Source of the DNA: Deltaproteobacteria bacterium
GTDB taxonomy: Bacteria; Desulfobacterota; Desulfobaccia; Desulfobaccales; 0-14-0-80-60-11
Length of the DNA: 22,578 bases
Assembly: GCA_023381945.1 (NCBI GenBank)
Contig: JAMCQY010000288.1
Span: 1 to 22,578, forward strand
Reading direction: 5' to 3'
Shown piece after piece: positions 7,565-12,430 of this stretch (position 1 is the first letter of the stretch; each line of letters begins with the position of its first letter). Below the pieces are notes generated by a model, which did no database searches, was not told where the DNA came from, and worked only from the letters and a program-made list of their open reading frames with translations. Made by a program: the position numbers and the translations under genes.

Positions 7565-8083
7565 ATGAGCAAAGGCAAAAAGGTAACGCTGTGGCTGCTG
7601 GCATTGGCGCTGGTACTGGGTTTGGGCCTGGCCGCCGCGGTCTATGCCGCCGGCCCCATGGGCATGGGTCATGGACACGGTTTTGGCATGATGAATCTGA
7701 CCACCGAGCAGGCGGGGAAATTCTTCGACCTGAAGGAAAAGTTCCGGAGCGATACGGCCAACTTGCGTAAGGGTATGATGATCAAGCACATGGAAATGAG
7801 GGACTTGTGGAGAGCTGAAAACCCTGATGAGAAGGCCATCCTGGCCAAACAGAAAGAGATCAACGCCCTGAGAGACCAAATGATGGAGAAGAGCGTGGCC
7901 TTTAGGCTCGAAGCCAGGAAAATCGCCCCCCAACTCGCCTTCGGCCGTGGTATGGGCATGGGTATGGGCATGGGCATGGGCATGGGCGGCGGCTGCGGCA
8001 TGGGTCCCGGCGGCATGGGTCCCGGCGGCATGGGTCATGGCCCCGGCATGGCGCCCCCTCCTGCGCCACCTGCAAAGCAGTAG
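7565..8083 (+). CDS. Periplasmic Spy/CpxP/ZraP-like protein with Met-Gly repeat tail
   Basis: This is a small exported protein resembling the Spy/CpxP/ZraP group of envelope-stress chaperones and metal sensors. The signal peptide is clear: a KGKK start, a hydrophobic core at about 7-25 and an AxA-like site near 27-29. The mature part opens with a Met/Gly/His-rich stretch, then has an LTTEQAGKFFDLKEKFRSD segment and a long charged helical region (about 43-120) with closely spaced Met residues, as in the Spy fold. The last 50 or so residues are MG repeats, two GPGGM units and a proline-rich end. The Met and His may bind soft or transition metals; that is inference. An AGGAG site (about 7550-7554) precedes the ATG. 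A strong hairpin follows the gene. Its position after a ChrA-like gene hints at a shared metal or oxyanion response, but no regulator is adjacent. Confidence 0.75.
   Translation: MSKGKKVTLWLLALALVLGLGLAAAVYAAGPMGMGHGHGFGMMNLTTEQAGKFFDLKEKFRSDTANLRKGMMIKHMEMRDLWRAENPDEKAILAKQKEINALRDQMMEKSVAFRLEARKIAPQLAFGRGMGMGMGMGMGMGGGCGMGPGGMGPGGMGHGPGMAPPPAPPAKQ
7949..8030 (+). repeat. Tandem coding repeats (GGYATG hexamers, then GGTCCCGGCGGCATG units)
   Basis: Six GGYATG units in phase (7949-7984) encode Gly-Met pairs. They are followed, after a GGCGGCTGC break, by two 15-bp units, GGTCCCGGCGGCATG, encoding GPGGM (about 8003-8032). The number of hexamers is likely to vary by slipped-strand replication, always in frame because the unit is 6 bp. 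Confidence 0.8.
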
Positions 8084-8103
8084 GGCTGCTTAACCTCTTT
8101 GAG

Positions 8104-8132
8104 CTGAAGGACCCTCTCCACGGGTCCTTCAG
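8104..8132 (+). terminator. Strong hairpin terminator after the Spy-like gene
   Basis: The 11-bp perfect stem CTGAAGGACCC/GGGTCCTTCAG with a 7-base loop begins 20 bp after the stop codon. The following bases (TCAATTCC) are not a proper T tract, so termination may be partial or the hairpin may act as an RNA 3'-end stabiliser. Confidence 0.6.
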
Positions 8133-8163
8133 TCAATTCCGGACAGTCGCTTTTCCCCGATAC

Positions 8164-8251
8164 GAGGATTGCCAAAAGTTTCGCCGATTCCTGGTTAATT
8201 AGGGGAGCGGCTCGCCATACCCCCGCAAAAGAATTTATCTTTGGCAATCGC
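8164..8251. repeat. Second inverted-repeat element family, copy 2 (short, degenerate)
   Basis: The ends GAGGATTGCCAAAAG (8164-8178) and CTTTGGCAATCGC (8239-8251) are inverse copies with mismatches. The adjoining sequence also resembles the 3577-3702 copy: a CCGAT motif and TAGGGG follow the left end, and CCCC..CAA.AGAA.TTAT precedes the right end. It lacks the double hairpin present in that copy. No clear target duplication remains. Confidence 0.55.
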
Positions 8252-8360
8252 GATGATTCTTGGCAGGTCCTCCCCCATAAGTTGGTCTGCGCCTTTCACA
8301 GGTGCTTGAAAAATCCCCGGTTTTACCTTAAAGTTAAGACACCAACTAATTTGAGCAATT

Positions 8361-8500
8361 AGAAGAGCCTCTTTCAAAAAGTAGTTTTGTCATCCTGAGC
8401 GAAGCGAAGGATCTCGTATTTTCCTTAATTATCCGAGATTCTTCGGTCGCTGCGCTCCCTCAGAATGACAGGAAAGGAGACTTTTGCAAGAGGCTCAGAA
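8361..8500. repeat. MITE-like element, copy 2 (15-bp ends, AGAA target duplication) next to def
   Basis: The left end GAGCCTCTTTCAAAA (8365-8379) and right end TTTTGCAAGAGGCTC (8482-8496) are the same terminal repeats as at 919-1033, with one mismatch. The direct repeat AGAA flanks the element (8361-8364 and 8497-8500). The 132-bp body contains a large imperfect palindrome: GTCATCCTGAGCGAAGCG starts at 8389, and its inverse ends in CAGAATGAC at 8469. Palindromes of this wording (GTCATTCTGAGCGAAGCGAAG) are common intergenic repeats in many bacterial genomes, from general knowledge. Its right edge is 14 bp from the def start codon. Confidence 0.8.
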
Positions 8501-8514
8501 GATTCATAAATATT

Positions 8515-9024
8515 ATGGCAGTCATACCTATTCGAAAATTGCCTGACGCGGTGTTAAGGGAACAGGCCCGGGAAGTTACTGAGATCAACGCCGAGCTGCA
8601 ACACCTCATCGACGACATGGCGGAAACCATGTACGCCGCCCCGGGCCTGGGACTGGCCGCCCCCCAGGTGGGCGTGCTGCACCGGCTGATTGTCTTTGAC
8701 GTGGCGCACCGGGACGGCGGGGCCCGGGACCTGAAGGTGATCATCAACCCCTGCATTACCCACGCAGAAGGGGAACTCACCCACGAGGAAGGTTGCCTGT
8801 CGGTGGCGGATTTCTCTGCCGAAGTGCGGCGCCACGCCCGGGTGACCGTTAAGGGCGTGGACCGGGAAGGCAAGGAGATCAGTCTTACCGGAGAGGGCTT
8901 GCTGGCCGTGGTTATCCAGCACGAGGTGGACCACCTGGACGGCATTCTTTTTATCGACCGCATTAGCCGGTTGAAGCGAGGCATCTATTTAAGGCGGCTC
9001 AAGAAGCAGGCGGCATCCAGGTGA
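8515..9024 (+). CDS. def: Peptide deformylase
   Basis: Peptide deformylase removes the formyl group from the N-terminal methionine of new proteins. All three metal and active-site motifs are present: GLGLAAPQVG (44-53), EEGCLS (91-96, metal ligand C94) and HEVDH (136-140, ligands H136 and H140 with catalytic E137). The 169 residues match the usual bacterial size. The start ATG at 8515 is followed by the typical AVIPIRKLPD opening. No proper Shine-Dalgarno sequence precedes it (AGAAGATTC is the closest), and the upstream sequence was interrupted by a small element. The stop overlaps the fmt start in GTGA, the usual coupling of this pair. Confidence 0.96.
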   Translation: MAVIPIRKLPDAVLREQAREVTEINAELQHLIDDMAETMYAAPGLGLAAPQVGVLHRLIVFDVAHRDGGARDLKVIINPCITHAEGELTHEEGCLSVADFSAEVRRHARVTVKGVDREGKEISLTGEGLLAVVIQHEVDHLDGILFIDRISRLKRGIYLRRLKKQAASR

Positions 9025-9965
9025 AGCACGGACCCTGGCGGTTGATCTTCATGGGCACCCCCGCCTTTGCGCTGCCTTCCCTGGAGGCCGTACTCGCTGC
9101 GGGAGAAGAGGTGCTGGCGGTGGTCACCCAGCCGGACCGGCCCCGGGGCCGGGGACAAAAGCTCAGTCCCTCGCCGGTGAAGGATCTGGCCCTTGCCTGG
9201 AATTTGCCGGTGCTCCAGCCCCAGCGTCTCAAGGAGCCTGCCTTTCTGGAGCAGTTAACGTTACTCCGGCCGGAGCTGATTGTCGCTGTGGCTTATGGCC
9301 GTATTCTTCCCCAGGAGATTTTGGCCCTGCCATCCATCGGCCCGCTTAATGTCCACGCCTCTCTCCTGCCGAAGTATCGAGGCGCCGCCCCCATAAATTG
9401 GGCCTTGATCCGGGGGGAGCGGGAGACCGGGATCACTATTCAGTGGATGGCGGGCGAACTCGATGCGGGCGCCGTTTTTCTCCAGGAGCGGCTGCCCATC
9501 CTGGAAGAGGACAACTATGGCAGCCTGTATCAGAAACTGGCGGAGCTGGGCGCAACGTTGCTGATGCAGGCCCTGGAGAAACTGCGCCGGGGTGAGGCCA
9601 TCCGGGAGCCGCAGGCCGAGTCAGACGCTACCCTTGCTCCGCCCATTACTCGCGAGATGCGCCGCCTCGATTGGAGTCTTCCGGCCAATGAAGTGGCCGG
9701 CTGGATCCGGGGGCTGGACCCGGTCCCCGGGGCTTACGGCCTGTGGCAGGAGAAGGTTTTGAAATTATTCGGGGCGCGGGTGAAAAAGTTGAAAGGAACG
9801 GCCGCAGCCCCGGGTACAGTCTTGGACGTGGTCGATCAGGGCGTGGAAATCGCCTGCGGCCAGGGCGCCATTCTGGTAAAAGAACTGCAACTGGCGGGAC
9901 ATAAACGTCTGACGGTTTCGGAGTTTCTCCGGGGGCATAAGCTACTTCATCAAGTATTGGATTGA
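9021..9965 (+). CDS. fmt: Methionyl-tRNA formyltransferase
   Basis: Fmt transfers a formyl group from 10-formyltetrahydrofolate to Met-tRNA of the initiator type. The N-terminal hydrolase domain opens with LIFMGTPAFALPSLEAV (8-24). TQPDRPRGRGQKL (36-48) is the loop that contacts the tRNA. The catalytic triad is N110, H112 and D148 within LNVHASLLPKYRGAAPINWAL and MAGELDAG. The C-terminal OB-fold-like domain follows from about 210. The length of 314 residues is normal. The start is GTG at 9021, overlapping the def stop codon by four bases, which makes translational coupling likely. Confidence 0.96.
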   Translation: MKHGPWRLIFMGTPAFALPSLEAVLAAGEEVLAVVTQPDRPRGRGQKLSPSPVKDLALAWNLPVLQPQRLKEPAFLEQLTLLRPELIVAVAYGRILPQEILALPSIGPLNVHASLLPKYRGAAPINWALIRGERETGITIQWMAGELDAGAVFLQERLPILEEDNYGSLYQKLAELGATLLMQALEKLRRGEAIREPQAESDATLAPPITREMRRLDWSLPANEVAGWIRGLDPVPGAYGLWQEKVLKLFGARVKKLKGTAAAPGTVLDVVDQGVEIACGQGAILVKELQLAGHKRLTVSEFLRGHKLLHQVLD

Positions 9966-9996
9966 AACATCCGGAAAATGCCGATCTCATTTTTTG

Positions 9997-10034
9997 CTAA
10001 AAACTAAAAACTGACCACTGACTACTGACCACTG
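9997..10034. repeat. Low-complexity CTAAAAA / CTGACCACTGA repeat, copy 1
   Basis: Two CTAAAAA units are followed by imperfect repeats of CTGACCACTGACTACTGACC. Sequence of the same style, partly in reverse orientation, occurs at 19624-19747 and at 22472-22556. It fills most of the gap between fmt and the DUF116 gene. Confidence 0.6.
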
Positions 10035-10041
10035 CATCTAA

Positions 10042-10884
10042 ATGGATGAACCGGTAAAAATTCTCAACGGCGGCAATTCCCTGAAACCCCAGAAGCGGAT
10101 CTTCCTGGGGTTGCTGGCCGTTACCTGCCTGCTGTTCACGCTCCTCCTGGGCGTATTGTGGTACGTTCCCTACGTCGGGCTTACCAGCCTGCACCCCCGG
10201 ATGCCCCTGATTTTGGGGATAGTTTTCTCGGGGCTGCTATTATTAGTTATCGGGGCCTTCGTGCTGCTCGCCCTGACGGTGATGTTGGGCCGGGATCTGT
10301 TTTTTTCCAAGAAGCTTCGGGGCGCGGTCATCAAGCTGCTGTTGCCCATGATGAGCGGAGTGGGCAAACTCTGCGGCGTCTCCCAGGATCAGGTGCGGCG
10401 CTCCTTTATTGAAATCAACAACCAACTGGTGCTGGCCCAGCATTACCGCACGACTCCGAACAAGCTGCTGCTGCTCATGCCCCACTGCCTCCAGTTCCAT
10501 GAATGTCAGTTCCGCATCACCGGCAGCACGGTGCATTGCAAACGCTGCGGCAAATGTCCCATTAAGGGATTGGCGGAGCTGTCGGAAAAATACGGGGTGG
10601 GGCTGGCGGTGGCCACCGGCGGCACCCTGGCCCGGCGCATCATCGTGGACCGCAGGCCCCAACTGATCATCGCCGTGGCCTGCGAACGGGACCTGAGCAG
10701 CGGCATCCAGGACAGCTACCCCTTGCCGGTCTTCGGGGTCCTCAATTCCCGGCCCCACGGCCCCTGTTATGACACCCTGGTGAACCTGGAGAAGGTGGAG
10801 GAGGCCCTGAGGACCTTCCTGTTACCGGAGTTTGCCAAAGCAGCCACGGATGATGCGGCTCAGATCCCCGAAGTTGTAAGTTAA
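10042..10884 (+). CDS. DUF116 family membrane-anchored cysteine-rich protein
   Basis: This is a member of the uncharacterised DUF116 family. The N-terminus has two hydrophobic segments (about 20-45 and 54-82) that probably anchor it in the inner membrane, followed by a soluble domain. That domain is rich in conserved-looking cysteines: C149 and C155 in MPHCLQFHECQ, C166, C169 and C172 in HCKRCGKC, C214 in ACERD and C242 in GPCYDT. These could hold an iron-sulfur cluster or zinc; this is inference from spacing. The position between fmt and rsmB recurs in deltaproteobacteria and clostridia as far as I recall, so it may serve translation or rRNA maturation, but no function is established. The ATG at 10042 has no clear ribosome binding site, as it lies directly after a simple repeat. 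Confidence 0.85.
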   Translation: MDEPVKILNGGNSLKPQKRIFLGLLAVTCLLFTLLLGVLWYVPYVGLTSLHPRMPLILGIVFSGLLLLVIGAFVLLALTVMLGRDLFFSKKLRGAVIKLLLPMMSGVGKLCGVSQDQVRRSFIEINNQLVLAQHYRTTPNKLLLLMPHCLQFHECQFRITGSTVHCKRCGKCPIKGLAELSEKYGVGLAVATGGTLARRIIVDRRPQLIIAVACERDLSSGIQDSYPLPVFGVLNSRPHGPCYDTLVNLEKVEEALRTFLLPEFAKAATDDAAQIPEVVS

Positions 10885-10966
10885 ATAACTTCCCGTCCAA
10901 ATTTTTCTTAGCATGATTGAGATATGGTGACCCGGTTCAATCGGAACGCCCGGGGATAAAGGGATT

Positions 10967-12334
10967 TTGAGCAAGAGATCCAAATCAGACCGGGGAACTA
11001 ACGCCAGGGCATTGGCCCTGGATATCCTGGCCGCGGCCGGGCGAAAGAATCGGTCGGTGGAAGAGCTTTTGGCAGCCACCCTCAAACGGCAGCCATTATT
11101 GCAGCCGGAGCGGGCCTTTTTGCTGGAACTGGTCCAGGGCGTGAAGCGCTGGGAGTTGAAGCTGGATTACCTCATTTCCCAGGCCTCCGCCATTCCCCTG
11201 AAAAAGTTGCATCCCATGGTGCTGTTGATCCTGCGGCTGGCGGCGTATCAATTGCTGATGTTGGACAAAGTGCCGGCCCGGGCCGCAGTGCACGAGGCTG
11301 TTCTGGCGGCCAAGGCCCGGCGGCTGCCCCCGGCCTATGGCGGTTTTATCAACGCGGTGCTGCGCCGCCTGGCTGCGGATGAGCCGTCCTGGCCGGACCG
11401 TGAAGCCGATCCGGTTCAAGCTTTGAGCGTGGCACACTCTCATCCGGCCTGGCTGGTGCGGCGCTGGCTGGGGCGCTGGGGCCTGGACGCCACCGAAGCC
11501 CGGCTGGCGGCCAATAACCGTATCCCACCCCTGACCATCCGCGTCAATACCCTAAAAACCGATACGAAGAGCCTCCAGCTGCGGCTGGCCCGGGAAGGGA
11601 TGATAGCGGAACCCTGCCGTTTTTCCCCCTCGGGCCTGCGTCTCACCAAAATAGAGGCCCCGCCGTTGGAGCTTCCTTCCTACCGTGAAGGTTTATGGAT
11701 TTTTCAGGATGAGGCGGCACAATTGGTCAGCTTGCTGCTGCCCGCGGCGCCGGGAAGCCTGCTGCTGGAATTGGGCGCCGGCCGCGGCGGCAAGACCACC
11801 CATCTGGCCGAGAAATTGGGCGGCGGGGTGTTGCTGGCCGTGGATCAGCATCAGGGTCGCCTCAGGGAACTGGCGTCTAATCTGCGGCGCTGGGGAGCCG
11901 GCTGGGTCCAAGCAGTGCGGGCGGACGCGGCCGCAGCCCTGCCGGTGAAGGCCCAAAGCGTCGATTCGGCGGTGCTGGACGCCCCCTGCTCAGCCCTGGG
12001 AATTTTGCGGCGTCACCCGGAGATCAAGACTCGCCTCACCGCGGCCGATCTGGACAGCTTCCCGGCCCGGCAGCGGGCTATGCTTACGGCCGCCGCAGCG
12101 GCGCTGCGCCCCGGCGGCCGGCTGCTTTATATCACGTGCACCACTGAACCCGCCGAAAACGAAGGTCTGATTGACTCATTCCTCGCCGCCCACCGCGAAT
12201 TCCGCCTGGCAACCGACCCCGATCTCCTGCCGGCGCCGGCCCGCAGTCTGGTTAACCCGCCCGGCTATTTCCGCACTTCCCCGGCAGCGCACGGCCTGGA
12301 CGGCTTCTTCGGGGCATTGCTAACCAAACAGTAA
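10967..12334 (+). CDS. rsmB: 16S rRNA m5C967 methyltransferase RsmB
   Basis: RsmB methylates C967 of 16S rRNA. A NusB-like RNA-binding domain occupies about 13-137 (ALDIL...LLELVQGVKRWELKLD...AVHEAV...GGFINAVLRRL), followed by the Rossmann methyltransferase domain. The two cysteines of the mechanism are present: C341 in DAPCSALGILRRHPE and catalytic C391 in YITCTTEPAENE. The SAM loop is odd: LLELGAGRGGKTTHLAE (266-282) replaces the usual C-A-A-P-G-G-K-T with G-A-G-R-G-G-K-T, while the GGKT part is intact. The start is TTG at 10967, with AAAGGGA just upstream (spacing of only about 3) or the earlier GGGG as an alternative site. At 455 residues it is of normal length. Only an 82-bp gap separates it from the DUF116 gene, so it probably shares the def transcript. 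Confidence 0.92.
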   Translation: MSKRSKSDRGTNARALALDILAAAGRKNRSVEELLAATLKRQPLLQPERAFLLELVQGVKRWELKLDYLISQASAIPLKKLHPMVLLILRLAAYQLLMLDKVPARAAVHEAVLAAKARRLPPAYGGFINAVLRRLAADEPSWPDREADPVQALSVAHSHPAWLVRRWLGRWGLDATEARLAANNRIPPLTIRVNTLKTDTKSLQLRLAREGMIAEPCRFSPSGLRLTKIEAPPLELPSYREGLWIFQDEAAQLVSLLLPAAPGSLLLELGAGRGGKTTHLAEKLGGGVLLAVDQHQGRLRELASNLRRWGAGWVQAVRADAAAALPVKAQSVDSAVLDAPCSALGILRRHPEIKTRLTAADLDSFPARQRAMLTAAAAALRPGGRLLYITCTTEPAENEGLIDSFLAAHREFRLATDPDLLPAPARSLVNPPGYFRTSPAAHGLDGFFGALLTKQ

Positions 12335-12421
12335 TCAAACAGATTTTCATGGGCGGTGCATCATAGGTCTTTCTCTCTGGCCGGCCTTGGGGTATATTTC
12401 TATGAATAAGCAGTGGTTATC

Positions 12422-12427
12422 GGGAGG
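12422..12427 (+). promoter_or_regulatory. Ribosome binding site fixing the purL start at 12431
   Basis: GGGAGG lies three bases before the ATG at 12431, close but usable. The longer GTG start at 12413 in the same frame has no such site, so 12431 is preferred. Confidence 0.6.
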
Positions 12428-12430
12428 CAT

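Larger units (their letters stand above)
8084..8514. other. Intergenic region with a terminator and two repeat elements
   Basis: This 431-bp gap contains, in order, a strong hairpin (8104-8132), a degenerate copy of the second inverted-repeat family (8164-8251), an unassigned stretch (8252-8360) in which no gene or clear promoter is seen, and the second MITE-like element (8361-8500) ending 14 bp before the def start codon. Short reading frames here lack ribosome binding sites and follow the repeats. Confidence 0.65.

Noticed and set aside
7541..8038. Minus-strand frame encoding an AHAHAHTHAHT-rich protein
   Set aside because: The His/Ala repeats are the antisense of the Met-Gly hexamers in the Spy-like gene; the plus-strand frame has a signal peptide and a ribosome binding site.
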